From positions 29,929 through 93,928 of the forward strand of contig NZ_QVLT01000017.1 of NCBI RefSeq assembly GCF_003417065.2: a DNA stretch of 64,000 nucleotides, in the 5' to 3' direction. Both the position numbers and the translations under genes were made by a program. Shown piece by piece: positions 16,782-25,696 of the stretch (position 1 is its first letter; each line of letters starts with the position of its first letter). A model generated the notes under the pieces. The model saw nothing but the letters and a program-made list of their open reading frames with translations. It did not search any database and was not told the origin of the DNA. This stretch comes from Hymenobacter lapidiphilus. GTDB lineage: Bacteria; Bacteroidota; Bacteroidia; Cytophagales; Hymenobacteraceae.

Positions 16782-18116
16782 CTAGCTGAATACCTTCACC
16801 TTATCCTTGTGCTTGGTGCGCAGGTACTGGCGGATAATCTGCTGCACGTCCTTATTGTCGTTGTAGCGCGTAATGGCGTCGCGGAAGTCCTCGAAGCGAC
16901 GGGCCGAGAAGGTCTCATCCACGTAGCCAAAGCCCAGATAGCGGCCGTTTTCTACCACTACCAGCGTCTTCTCGTCGGGCCGGCGGCCTTCCCCAATCAC
17001 CACAAACGAGCCGTGCTCGTAGGTAAACGACTCGATGGCCGCCTCCACGCGCTTGTTGTACTCCTCGGCCGGCTCCAAGCCCAGGCAGGCGCCCTGGCAG
17101 CGGTGTACCTGATAGTCGAAGCACGCGCCCGGCGTTTTGTATAGGTCGCAGAGCTTCTGGCACAGGTTGAACTTGGAAACCTTGTGAAACAGGAAGCCCT
17201 TGGCCTTGAACTGGTTGCCCAGCGCAATCAAGGGGTGCGACTCGGCGTGGTCGTCGGCGCGTCCATAGTAGAGGTGCTTGTAGCCCTGATCGTCGGTGCG
17301 AAGGAAGATGCCCGCCGGAAACACCGAGCGTCGCTGCTGCCGGTTATACAGCGGCTTCAGACGCTTGATTTCGTGCGACTCGTAGAGCAGCGCCACCAGC
17401 TCCGAACCCGTCAGCTCCCAGGTGATTTCCGATATCGAGTTCTTGAACTCGATACTCTTGCGCGACTTGTAATCGACGGCGAAATGCTGCTGAATACGCT
17501 TGTAGATATTGATACTCTTACCCACATAAATTACTTCGCCGGCCTCGTTGTGGAAATAGTACACGCCCGCCTCGTGGGGCAGCGCGGCTACATGCTGAGG
17601 CGTAATGTTGGGGGGCAGCAACGCCGTTTTAATGGCCTCCTGCACTGCCTTCATCTTGCGGGGTGAGGGCGCTTTGGTGGCGGTGAGCGTCGCCGTTTCG
17701 GCCGCCGCCGGCTTGCGGCCCGAGGGAGCGTTGGCGTCCACCACCGCCAGCGCATCGGCCGGGCTCAGGCTGCGGGCGGTGGCCGGCGTTTCCTGCTCCT
17801 GGCTGATATCGAGCAGCCGCCCGAACAAAATGGCCGTGGCCGCCGCGTCGCCGGCGGCGCGGTGGCGGCCGTTGAGCGGAATACCGATGTTCTGGCAGAG
17901 CTTGCCCAGGCTATAGCTGGGCTGGCCCGGCATAAGCGAGCGGCTAAGGCGCACGGTACACAGCGTTTTGCGCGAGTAAGTGTAGCCCAGATCACCAAAC
18001 TCCTTTTTCAGAAACGAGTAGTCGAAGCGCACGTTGTGGGCCACGAATACGCAGCCCTCGGTCATTTCCACCACCTTGCGGGCCACTTCGTGAAAGCGCG
18101 GGGCCTCACGCACCAT
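16782..18116 (-). CDS. exonuclease/GIY-YIG nuclease, main fragment after a frameshift
   Basis: This 444-residue frame is the larger part of a DEDDh exonuclease (DNA polymerase III epsilon-like) fused to a UvrC-type GIY-YIG nuclease. The first part carries later exonuclease motifs (FVAHNVRFDYSFLKKEF and HRAAGDAAATAILF). From about residue 180 the GIY-YIG domain reads HEAGVYYFHNEAGEVIYVGKS, followed by a Cys-rich segment (CFDYQVHRCQGACLG) and a C-terminal region. Such epsilon-UvrC-N fusions are seen in Bacteroidota and are linked to DNA repair by similarity only. The first exonuclease motif lies upstream in another frame (18143-18292), so this reading frame lacks a catalytic acidic pair. The ATG at 18116 (MVREAP) is internal to the domain, not a true start. 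Confidence 0.88.
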   Translation of the reverse strand: MVREAPRFHEVARKVVEMTEGCVFVAHNVRFDYSFLKKEFGDLGYTYSRKTLCTVRLSRSLMPGQPSYSLGKLCQNIGIPLNGRHRAAGDAAATAILFGRLLDISQEQETPATARSLSPADALAVVDANAPSGRKPAAAETATLTATKAPSPRKMKAVQEAIKTALLPPNITPQHVAALPHEAGVYYFHNEAGEVIYVGKSINIYKRIQQHFAVDYKSRKSIEFKNSISEITWELTGSELVALLYESHEIKRLKPLYNRQQRRSVFPAGIFLRTDDQGYKHLYYGRADDHAESHPLIALGNQFKAKGFLFHKVSKFNLCQKLCDLYKTPGACFDYQVHRCQGACLGLEPAEEYNKRVEAAIESFTYEHGSFVVIGEGRRPDEKTLVVVENGRYLGFGYVDETFSARRFEDFRDAITRYNDNKDVQQIIRQYLRTKHKDKVKVFS

Positions 18117-18142
18117 ATCGTCGGTGATGCCGGTGAGCTGGG

Positions 18143-18292
18143 TTATGAAGAACGGAATGGCCGGCCGGGGTTGATGAGTGAGCTGAACTCGTCAATCACT
18201 TTCTCGCCATCGTGAATGTAAATGGCAATTTCGGTGATGCGGTCCTGCGCCGGCTGGCCCCCGGTGGTCTCAAGGTCGATGATGGCGTACAA
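18143..18292 (-). pseudogene. 5' fragment of the exonuclease/GIY-YIG gene (frameshift)
   Basis: The frame encodes YAIIDLETTGG with the Asp-x-Glu of exonuclease motif I, then ITEIAIYIHDGEKV and FSSLINPGRP, and then runs into a stop. Shifting by one base in the CCGGCCGGCCATTCCG stretch restores IPFFITQLTGITDDMVREAP, which joins the main fragment. One missing base near 18157-18163 explains it. The likely original start is TTG at 18292; an ATG at 18385 would add a repeat-derived leader. It could be a true mutation or a sequence error; no slippery heptamer suggests programmed shifting. Confidence 0.85.
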
Positions 18293-18296
18293 GTAT

Positions 18297-18336
18297 TTTT
18301 GAGCTGTTAGCTGAAAGCTATTAGCTGATAGCTTTC
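18297..18336. repeat. AGCTNNT heptamer array
   Basis: GAGCTGTT-AGCTGAA-AGCTATT-AGCTGAT-AGCTTTC is a run of five degenerate 7-base units on the plus strand, placed directly upstream of the exonuclease gene start at 18292 (minus strand). The same unit recurs between exbB and exbD at 63105. Confidence 0.75.
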
Positions 18337-18445
18337 GGGTGGTGATACTTAGCCGGGCCTGGTTGGCTAAGCAGATTGGTAACAAAGATACCCAGCGCTA
18401 AGGTTGCACTTTCCAAAGCTGTTTAGAAATCAGGTCATACGAATG

Positions 18446-18493
18446 AGAAGGCCATGCTTCGACAGGCAGACATCAGATATAGCATGGCCTTCT
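18446..18493. terminator. hairpin with AGAAGGCCATGCT stem
   Basis: AGAAGGCCATGCT pairs perfectly with AGCATGGCCTTCT across a 22-base loop and is followed by TTTT. The left arm continues into TTCGACAGG, which resembles an arm of the GTCAT palindromic elements, so it may be a remnant of one. Confidence 0.55.
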
Positions 18494-18554
18494 TTTGACA
18501 TTCTGAATTAGCCTTACCACATGCCCGACGTACCGGGAAGCTAAAGGCCCAAAA

Positions 18555-18586
18555 AAAGGAAGCCCACCGAATGGCGGGCTTCCTTT
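18555..18586 (-). terminator. terminator of the four-helix-bundle gene
   Basis: AAAGGAAGCCCACC pairs with GGCGGGCTTCCTTT. On the minus strand it is followed by a T-run (A-run at 18551-18557). It lies about 35 bases after the stop at 18622. Confidence 0.8.
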
Positions 18587-18621
18587 AAAAAAGCGAACAA
18601 CTGTAAGCGAACAGTTCAGGC

Positions 18622-19089
18622 CTAACGGCCTTTCTGTCCGGTAATCCAGTTCTTGGTAGACAGAATTTCGCTGTGCTGCTTCTCGATGACACTGCGGGCT
18701 TCTGCGGGCAGCTCGTTCGATTTGAGCGCCGTTTCATAGCCTTTGAGCGCCGTGGCGTCGCCGGTTTCGCACTCGCCCAAAATAGCCGAGTCGTCTTGGC
18801 CGGTAATAGCCGATTTGATGTTGATCCAGCCGCGGTGTACGGCTGCAGCGGCATCAGTCAGGGCACCTTCAACAGTGCTTTCATCTTCGGGGTTGATGCC
18901 GAACTGCCGGGCGTTCTGGCCCAGCTCCGAGGCAAACTTAGCGCGTTGCTGGCTGAACTGGCTCAGTTTGGCCTTCAAATCGGGGCTGCTGACGCCTTCA
19001 GCGGCTTCCTGATAGCCTTTGGCGGCCGTTTTGTTGAGTTCTACGAGGTCGTTGTACGCGCGGGCAGTTTCGCCGGTGATAGTAGCCAT
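18622..19089 (-). CDS. PA2169-type four-helix-bundle protein (DUF2383)
   Basis: The 155-residue protein is all-helical: an N-terminal helix with YNDLVELNKTAAKGYQEAAEGV, then LKAKLSQFSQQRAKFASEL, and later LGECETGDATALKGYETAL and VIEKQHSEIL. These match the PA2169/DUF2383 family, ferritin-like four-helix bundles often linked to stress responses. There is no signal peptide. Family members carry Glu/His residues that could bind metal; this is not established for this protein. It ends at its own terminator and appears monocistronic. Confidence 0.88.
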   Translation of the reverse strand: MATITGETARAYNDLVELNKTAAKGYQEAAEGVSSPDLKAKLSQFSQQRAKFASELGQNARQFGINPEDESTVEGALTDAAAAVHRGWINIKSAITGQDDSAILGECETGDATALKGYETALKSNELPAEARSVIEKQHSEILSTKNWITGQKGR

Positions 19090-19216
19090 GATGGGGAAAG
19101 TTAAGGTAGAAGATACGTGCCGCCCTTGGTGGCAGCAGCTGTGTCCTTATACTGTAAGGCGCCAAGGTCGGGTTACGTATAAAATTAGGGGCCCACCCCG
19201 CGCGCCAATGGCCCGA

Positions 19217-20404
19217 CTACGCTTCGTCGCGGCCCAGCATCCGGTTCCAGAGCCGTTTAAGTCCGCCGGGTTCCGCCGATTCAGGCTTGGTTGAGTCATC
19301 GCCATCGGCCGTATCGCCCAGCAAAAAGCCCCAGGGCTCGGTGGCTTTATTGGCATCGAGCACCACTTTAATCACGGCCATCAGCGGAATGCTGAGAATC
19401 ATGCCCGGCGTGCCCCAGAGCTCGTTGCCCAGAATCAGGGCCAGAATGGCGGCCAGCGGGTTGATGCTCACCTGCGAGCCCGTAATCATGGGGGTAATGA
19501 AGTTGCCTTCCAGGAATTGCACGAACACAAACACGCCTACTACCAGGGCAGCCTGTACCGGCGAACCGGTTTCAACCAGCGTTACGATGGCCGGCAAGGT
19601 GGCGCCAATCAGGATGCCGATGTAGGGAATAACAGCCAGCACCGAGGCGAAAACGGCGAAGAAGATGGCGAATTTCACCCCCAGCACCAGCAGTCCGATA
19701 CCGTTGAGAATCGACACAATTACAATCACTTTGAACAAGCCCGAAATGTAGGCCTGCACTACAGTCTGAATGCTATCGACGGTGTGCAGCACGCTGGTAC
19801 GCTTGTCCGGGTCGACAAACCGAAACATGAACTGGCGCAGGTGGTCGCGGTAGAGCAACAAACAGAAGATGTAAATGAGAACCTGCGCCAAATTGCTAAA
19901 CACGGCGGTAGTGGTGTTCAGCGTAGTACCCAGGTAGGTGCCACCCGACTTCTTAAGCGCTTTCATCGTCGTTTCTTTCAAATCGTCAACGCTCATGGGT
20001 TTATAGCCAAATTTCTGCTGGGCCCACTGCTGTCCGTCGCGAAAAAACTCCATCATCTTCACCTGCAGCTTGGGCAACTCGTCCTGAAACTGGGTCAACT
20101 GGGTTCCAAAGGCCAGAATAATGCCGGCAAAAAGGCCCATAACCAGCAGCAAACACACGATAATGGCCAGGATGCGCGGTACCCGATGGGCTTCGAGCCA
20201 CTGGCAGATGGGCAGCAGCAGCAGCGTGAACAGGGCCCCGAACAGCAGCGGCAGCAGAATGTCGTCGAGCTTGTGGAGCGTGTACACCAGCAGCACGGCC
20301 GATAGCAGCAGGAATGCAAACTTTACGCTGGCTACTTGCTTCACAATGGGTGGCGCCTGTGGGGTAGTGGTAGGCAGGCGATGCGGACTGAGAGGAGAGT
20401 TCAT
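19217..20404 (-). CDS. AI-2E family transporter
   Basis: The 395-residue protein has several transmembrane helices, including FAFLLLSAVLLVYTLHKL, PLLFGALFTLLLLPI and AIIVCLLLVMGLFAGIILAF near the N-terminus. The conserved C-terminal block PYIGILIGATLPAIV, followed by GNFITPMITGSQVSINPLAAILALILG, is the hallmark of the AI-2E/UPF0118 family. Members were named after proposed autoinducer-2 export; others transport ions, so the substrate is uncertain. It has a cytoplasmic acidic C-terminus (DTADGDDSTKPESAEPG). Confidence 0.92.
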   Translation of the reverse strand: MNSPLSPHRLPTTTPQAPPIVKQVASVKFAFLLLSAVLLVYTLHKLDDILLPLLFGALFTLLLLPICQWLEAHRVPRILAIIVCLLLVMGLFAGIILAFGTQLTQFQDELPKLQVKMMEFFRDGQQWAQQKFGYKPMSVDDLKETTMKALKKSGGTYLGTTLNTTTAVFSNLAQVLIYIFCLLLYRDHLRQFMFRFVDPDKRTSVLHTVDSIQTVVQAYISGLFKVIVIVSILNGIGLLVLGVKFAIFFAVFASVLAVIPYIGILIGATLPAIVTLVETGSPVQAALVVGVFVFVQFLEGNFITPMITGSQVSINPLAAILALILGNELWGTPGMILSIPLMAVIKVVLDANKATEPWGFLLGDTADGDDSTKPESAEPGGLKRLWNRMLGRDEA

Positions 20405-20490
20405 TTTACTAATATTATTGGGAGGAAGGGTCAGTATATGGGCCGGGAAAAAACGCTTTTGGGCTGCGGTAAGCCTTAACAGGGCATCGG

Positions 20491-20522
20491 TTGGGAGAAT
20501 TGCCCAGTGTTTGCTAACTTTA
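20491..20522 (+). promoter_or_regulatory. putative parE promoter, TTG-N21-TAACTTTA
   Basis: TTG at 20491-20493 and TAACTTTA at 20515-20522 are separated by 21 bases, matching the Bacteroidota -33/-7 layout apart from the last base (A for G). The parE start follows 75 bases later. Confidence 0.5.
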
Positions 20523-20597
20523 CTAGCGAAATGAAACGCGGAAAAGGTCGGTTTTCTGCGTTATTTTACCTCAACTTTTGAATGGCAACCCCTCGGC

Positions 20598-22523
20598 ATG
20601 GCTGAAGAACAGATTTCCGTGGCCACCCACGGCTACACCGAAGACAGCATCCGCTCACTAGACTGGCGCGAGCATATCCGGTTGCGGCCGGGCATGTACA
20701 TCGGCAAGCTCGGCGACGGCTCGGCGTACGACGACGGCATTTACGTGCTGGTGAAGGAAGTTATCGATAACTCCATCGACGAGCACGTAATGGGCCACGG
20801 CCGCACCATTGAAATCAAGATTTCCGAAGATAAAGTGCAGGTGCGCGACTATGGCCGGGGTATTCCGCTGGGCAAGGTGGTGGACGTGGTGAGTAAGATT
20901 AACACGGGCGGCAAGTACGACAGCAAGGTTTTCCAGAAGTCTGTGGGCTTAAACGGGGTCGGCACCAAAGCGGTTAATGCCCTCAGCAATTACTTTCTGG
21001 TACAGAGCGTGCGCGACGGGCTGATGAAGTCGGCCGAGTTCTCGCAGGGCATGCTCACGAGCGACCCCAAGCCCCAGAAAACCAGCCAGCGCAATGGTAC
21101 GCTGATGGTGTTCGAGCCTGACGAGTCGATTTTCAAGAACTACAAGTTCTACCCCGAGTACCTCGAAAATCAGATCTGGAACTACGTTTACCTCAACGCT
21201 GGCCTCACCATCCACTTCAACGGCCAGAAGTACTATTCCGAGCACGGTCTGCTCGACCTGCTTTCCCGCAAGGCCGACCCCGAAACCCTGCGCTACCCCA
21301 TCATCCACCTGAAAGGGGAGGATATGGAACTGGCTATTACCCACGGCAACGACTACGGCGAAGAATACTACAGCTTCGTAAACGGCCAGTACACCACCCA
21401 GGGCGGCACGCATTTGGCGGCTTTCCGCGAGGCCATCGTAAAAACGCTACGCGAGTTCTATAAGAAGGACTACGACGCGTCCGACGTGCGGGCCTCGGTG
21501 ATTGGTGCCATTTCGATCCGGGTGCAGGAGCCGGTGTTCGAGAGCCAGACCAAAACCAAGCTCGGCTCGCTCAACATGGGCCCCGATGGCCCCACCGTGC
21601 GCGGCTTCATCCTCGACTTCATCAAGGAGCACCTCGACAATTACCTGCACAAGAACCCCGCTATTGCCGAAGCCCTGAAAAAGCGCATCGAGCAGAGCGA
21701 GCGGGAGCGTAAGGACATGGCCGGGGTGAAGAAGCTGGCCAACCAGCGAGCCAAAAAGGCCAACCTGCACAACCGCAAGCTCCGCGACTGCCGCTTGCAT
21801 TTCGGTGATGGCAAGCACGATGATGAGGTTCGGACAACTCTCTTCATCACCGAGGGCGACTCGGCCTCGGGCTCCATCACCAAGAGCCGCAACGTGCAGA
21901 CGGAGGCCGTGTTCAGTTTGCGCGGCAAGCCGTTGAACTGCTTCGGACTGAAGAAAAAAATCGTGTATGAGAATGAGGAGCTGAATCTGCTCCAGCACGC
22001 GCTCAACATTGAGGAAGGCATTGAGAACCTGCGCTACAACCGCGTGGTTATTGCCACCGACGCCGACGTGGACGGCATGCACATTCGGCTGCTGCTGCTC
22101 ACCTTCTTTCTGCAGTTCTTCCCCGATTTGGTGCGCAACGGCCACGTCTACATTTTGGAAACGCCGCTATTCCGGGTGCGCAACAAGAAAACGACCATCT
22201 ACTGCTACAACGAGGGCGAGAAGCAGGCCGCCATGCGCCAGCTTGGCCGCAACCCCGAAGTCACGCGCTTTAAGGGCCTGGGCGAAATCAGCCCCGATGA
22301 GTTCGGCAAGTTCATCGGGGAAGATATCAAGCTGGAGCCCGTGATTTTGCAGGCCGAGCGCTCAGTGCAGCAAATCCTGACCTACTACATGGGCAAAAAC
22401 ACGCCCGCCCGCCAGGAATTCATCATCGACAACCTGCGCCTCGAAAAAGACCTGATAACCTCTGATGTGCTGCCCGTGGCCGAAGTGCCGATTGAGCAGG
22501 CCGAGGCGGCGCAAGTCTTCTAG
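20598..22523 (+). CDS. parE: DNA topoisomerase IV subunit B
   Basis: The 641-residue protein has a GHKL ATPase domain ([37 protein letters not shown]), a transducer domain ([13 protein letters not shown]) and a TOPRIM domain with TEGDSASGS and [10 protein letters not shown]. It pairs with ParC to decatenate daughter chromosomes. It is called ParE rather than GyrB because it is followed directly by a ParC-like gene and lacks the GyrB insertion; this paralogue call is inferred. ParC starts 95 bases downstream, so the two are very likely cotranscribed. Confidence 0.93.
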   Translation: MAEEQISVATHGYTEDSIRSLDWREHIRLRPGMYIGKLGDGSAYDDGIYVLVKEVIDNSIDEHVMGHGRTIEIKISEDKVQVRDYGRGIPLGKVVDVVSKINTGGKYDSKVFQKSVGLNGVGTKAVNALSNYFLVQSVRDGLMKSAEFSQGMLTSDPKPQKTSQRNGTLMVFEPDESIFKNYKFYPEYLENQIWNYVYLNAGLTIHFNGQKYYSEHGLLDLLSRKADPETLRYPIIHLKGEDMELAITHGNDYGEEYYSFVNGQYTTQGGTHLAAFREAIVKTLREFYKKDYDASDVRASVIGAISIRVQEPVFESQTKTKLGSLNMGPDGPTVRGFILDFIKEHLDNYLHKNPAIAEALKKRIEQSERERKDMAGVKKLANQRAKKANLHNRKLRDCRLHFGDGKHDDEVRTTLFITEGDSASGSITKSRNVQTEAVFSLRGKPLNCFGLKKKIVYENEELNLLQHALNIEEGIENLRYNRVVIATDADVDGMHIRLLLLTFFLQFFPDLVRNGHVYILETPLFRVRNKKTTIYCYNEGEKQAAMRQLGRNPEVTRFKGLGEISPDEFGKFIGEDIKLEPVILQAERSVQQILTYYMGKNTPARQEFIIDNLRLEKDLITSDVLPVAEVPIEQAEAAQVF

Positions 22524-22618
22524 TTCAGCTAGAGAATGCAAAATTCCTTCGCGCCGCTTCTGTTGGCGCCGAAGAGTGGTACAAGAACAAATAAGCGTGG
22601 CCCGGAGCCACACCCCGT

Positions 22619-25546
22619 ATGTCCGAAGAAACGAACCCCCAGGCCACCCCAATGAACTCCAATGACGCCGACGAGCAGCTGTACGCAGCCGGCGAATCGG
22701 TGGAGTTGAGTGGCACCGATGCCGCCGAAACCGAGGAAATCCTGTCTGAATCTGGGGCCGATGTGGAGGTCAACATTGAACCCGAAGCTATTCCGGAAGA
22801 CGAAATGTCGGCGGAAGAAGAGGAGGAGGCCAAGTTTGCGCCCGGCGAAACTATCCACGACGTGGCCACGGTGCGCGGCATGTACCAGAACTGGTTTCTG
22901 GACTACGCCTCGTACGTGATTCTGGAGCGGGCTGTGCCGGCCATCGAAGACGGCCTCAAGCCCGTGCAGCGGCGCATTATGCACGCCATGAAGGAGATGG
23001 ACGACGGCCGCTTCAATAAGGTGGCCAACGTCATCGGCCAGACCATGCAGTACCACCCGCACGGCGACGCTAGCATCGGCGACGCCATGGTAAACCTGGG
23101 CCAGAAGGACCTGCTGATTGAAACCCAGGGCAACTGGGGCGACATCCGCACCGGCGACTCGGCGGCCGCGCCCCGCTACATTGAGGCCCGCCTGAGCAAG
23201 TTCGCCCTCGAGGTGGTGTTCAACCCCGACATTACGGAGTGGCAGATGAGCTACGACGGCCGCAAGCGCGAGCCCACCACGCTGCCCGTAAAGTTCCCGC
23301 TGCTGCTGGCCCAGGGTGTGGAGGGCATTGCCGTGGGTTTGAGTACCAAGATTATGCCCCACAACTTCCGCGAGCTGTGCCAGGCCAGCGTAGCGGTGCT
23401 CAAGGGCAAGGAGTTCCAGCTGTTTCCCGACTTCTCGACCGGCGGCCTGGCCGACGTGAGCAACTACCAGAACGGGCAGCGGGGCGGCAAAATCCGGCTG
23501 CGGGCCACTATCGAGAAGGCCGACAAAACCATGCTCGTCATTCGCGATATTCCGTACGGCACCACCACCACGGCGCTGATGGAAAGCATCGTGAAGGCCT
23601 CGGAAGCGAATAAAATCAAGATTAAGAAGGTGGTCGATAACACGGCCGCCGAGGTGGAAGTGCAGGTGCACCTGCCGACCGGCGTGAGCCCCGACCTGAC
23701 GATGGACGCGCTCTACGCCTTCACCGACTGCGAAATCAGCATCTCGCCCAACACCTGCGTTATTATCGAGGACAAGCCGCGCTTTGTGGCGGTGGAAGAT
23801 ATGCTGCGGCTGAGCACCCAGAAAACGGTGCGGCTGCTGGAGCGCGAGCTGGAAATCAGGCAGGAAGAGCTGGGTGAAAAGTGGCACTCGGCTTCGTTGG
23901 AGAAGATTTTCATCGAGAACCGCATTTACCGCAAAATTGAGGAGTGCGAAACCTGGGAGGAAATTCTGCTGACTATTGAAGCCGGTCTGAAGAAGTTTAC
24001 GCGGGTGGCAGGGGAGAAGGAGAAGCCCAACGATACGCGCATCGTGCTGGCCCGCGCCATCAGCGAGGATGACCTCACGCGGCTCACCGAAATCCGCATC
24101 AAGCGCATCAGCAAGTTCGACGGCTTTAAGGCCGATGAGCTGATTGCTCGCCTCGAAGCCGAACTGGCCGAGGTGGCCGACCACCTGCTCAACCTCACGC
24201 GCTACGCCATCAATTACTTCGAGGGCCTGCTGAAAAAATATGGCACCGGTCGCGAGCGGCGCACTCAGTTGCGCGCCTTCGCGGTGGTAACGGCCCAGAA
24301 AGTAGCCGTGGCCAACCAGAAGCTCTACGTCAACTACGCCGATGGTTTCGTGGGCTACGGCCTCAAGAAGGACGAAAAGGCCGTGGCCGTCACCGACTGC
24401 TCCGACCTCGACGACATCATCGCCATCCGCCGCGACGGTACGTTCATGGTGACGCGCATTGCCGAGAAAACCTTTGTGGGCAAGGATATTCTGCACGCCG
24501 GGGTGTATAATAAGAACGACGACCGGCTGGTGTACAATATGGTGTATCAGGACGGCACTTCGGGCATCAGCTTCGCCAAGCGCTTCCTGGTTTCGGGCAT
24601 CACCCGCGACAAAACCTACGACCTGACCAAGGGCACCAAGGGTACCAAAACGCTCTACCTGACCGCCAACCCCAACTCGGAGTCGGAACTCGTGGCCATT
24701 CAGCTTGCCGATAAAGCGGTGGCCCGGGTCAAGCAGTTCGACTTCGACTTTGCCGACCTCGCCATCAAGGGCAAGGGCTCGATGGGCAACATCGTCACCA
24801 AGCAGCCCATCAAGAAAATCACCCAGAAATCGTTGGGCGACTCGACGCTAGGCGGGCGCGAAATGTTCTTCGACAGCGTGGTGGGCCGCCTGAACGCCAA
24901 CGGCCACGGCCGCTACCTGGGCACCTTCGACACCGATGATACCGTGCTGGCCGTGTACAAGGACGGCACCTACGAGCTGACGGCGCCCGACCCGGCCATC
25001 GACTTCGTGGTGGCCAACCTGGTGATGCTGCGCAAATTTGACCCGCAGATGGTGCTGAGTGCCGTGTACCTGGATGCCGAAACCAAGATGCATTTCGTCA
25101 AGCGTTTCCGGATCGAAACCAGCACGCTGGCCAACCGTTTCATCTTTATTAGCGAAGCCAAAGGCTCCAAGCTGCTGGTCGCCACGGCCCATCCCGAACC
25201 TGCCGCCGAGGTGAAGCTGCAGCGCGACAAGAAGGCCGAGCGCGAAACCGAAAAGCTGCTGCTCCACGAGTTCATCGACGTGAAAGGCTGGAAGGCTCGC
25301 GGCAACAAGCTCAACTACTACAAGCTCCACTCCCTTACGCTGCTCACCGACGAAGGCCCCGAGCCCGAGCGCAAGGCGGCCAAGAAAAAGGCCGCTCCGG
25401 CCGTTATTTCGGCCCCCGCGCCCGACCCCAACGCGCCCCACGAGCCGCTGCCCGACCGCACCGACGAATTCAATATCTCAGCCGATGAAGTCGCCCAGGC
25501 CAAGGCTCTGCTCAAGACGCCCAAGTCGCAACTGAAGTTTTTCTAG
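22619..25546 (+). CDS. parC: DNA topoisomerase IV subunit A
   Basis: The 975-residue protein has an acidic N-terminal extension of about 75 residues (EEILSESGADVEVN, EDEMSAEEEEEAKF) before the cleavage domain. QRRIMHAMKEMDDG and HPHGDASIGDAMVNLGQ precede SAAAPRYIEARLSKF, with Tyr187 as the predicted DNA-cleaving residue. The C-terminal domain has beta-pinwheel-like repeats (TFDTDDTVLAVYKDG). A Lys/Ala/Pro-rich linker (ERKAAKKKAAPAVI) leads to the end. It acts with ParE. The stop is followed by a strong terminator. Confidence 0.93.
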   Translation: MSEETNPQATPMNSNDADEQLYAAGESVELSGTDAAETEEILSESGADVEVNIEPEAIPEDEMSAEEEEEAKFAPGETIHDVATVRGMYQNWFLDYASYVILERAVPAIEDGLKPVQRRIMHAMKEMDDGRFNKVANVIGQTMQYHPHGDASIGDAMVNLGQKDLLIETQGNWGDIRTGDSAAAPRYIEARLSKFALEVVFNPDITEWQMSYDGRKREPTTLPVKFPLLLAQGVEGIAVGLSTKIMPHNFRELCQASVAVLKGKEFQLFPDFSTGGLADVSNYQNGQRGGKIRLRATIEKADKTMLVIRDIPYGTTTTALMESIVKASEANKIKIKKVVDNTAAEVEVQVHLPTGVSPDLTMDALYAFTDCEISISPNTCVIIEDKPRFVAVEDMLRLSTQKTVRLLERELEIRQEELGEKWHSASLEKIFIENRIYRKIEECETWEEILLTIEAGLKKFTRVAGEKEKPNDTRIVLARAISEDDLTRLTEIRIKRISKFDGFKADELIARLEAELAEVADHLLNLTRYAINYFEGLLKKYGTGRERRTQLRAFAVVTAQKVAVANQKLYVNYADGFVGYGLKKDEKAVAVTDCSDLDDIIAIRRDGTFMVTRIAEKTFVGKDILHAGVYNKNDDRLVYNMVYQDGTSGISFAKRFLVSGITRDKTYDLTKGTKGTKTLYLTANPNSESELVAIQLADKAVARVKQFDFDFADLAIKGKGSMGNIVTKQPIKKITQKSLGDSTLGGREMFFDSVVGRLNANGHGRYLGTFDTDDTVLAVYKDGTYELTAPDPAIDFVVANLVMLRKFDPQMVLSAVYLDAETKMHFVKRFRIETSTLANRFIFISEAKGSKLLVATAHPEPAAEVKLQRDKKAERETEKLLLHEFIDVKGWKARGNKLNYYKLHSLTLLTDEGPEPERKAAKKKAAPAVISAPAPDPNAPHEPLPDRTDEFNISADEVAQAKALLKTPKSQLKFF

Positions 25547-25559
25547 GGCAGCCCACGTA

Positions 25560-25620
25560 CCGAAAGCCGTGAGGGGAAGCAGCACCGTAGCAGGTTGCTG
25601 CTTCCCCTCACGGCTTTCGG
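25560..25620 (+). terminator. terminator after parC
   Basis: CCGAAAGCCGTGAGGGGAAG pairs with CTTCCCCTCACGGCTTTCGG, and AGCA pairs with TGCT inside, a nearly perfect 61-base palindrome starting 14 bases after the stop. Its presence argues against the ATG at 25595 as a start for the next gene. Confidence 0.85.
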
Positions 25621-25696
25621 CCCCTCGGGCATTTGGGTGGTATTGCGCAATTTTGCGTTAGTGTGCAGATTCTGCCTGCCGGGTTGTTGGTTGTTT

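Noticed and set aside
16597..16782. Possible 61-residue minus-strand protein whose GTG overlaps the stop of the nuclease gene
   Set aside because: The overlap suggested translational coupling, but the peptide has no signal, membrane segment or motif, so it was not called.
18143..18170. Programmed ribosomal frameshift in the exonuclease gene
   Set aside because: There is no slippery heptamer or obvious downstream structure; a plain single-base loss explains the data better.
22529..24496. Long minus-strand open frame of about 655 codons opposite parC
   Set aside because: It lies wholly opposite a well-supported gene and has the His/Gly/Val-rich composition typical of the antisense of GC-rich coding DNA. 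Such shadows are common here.
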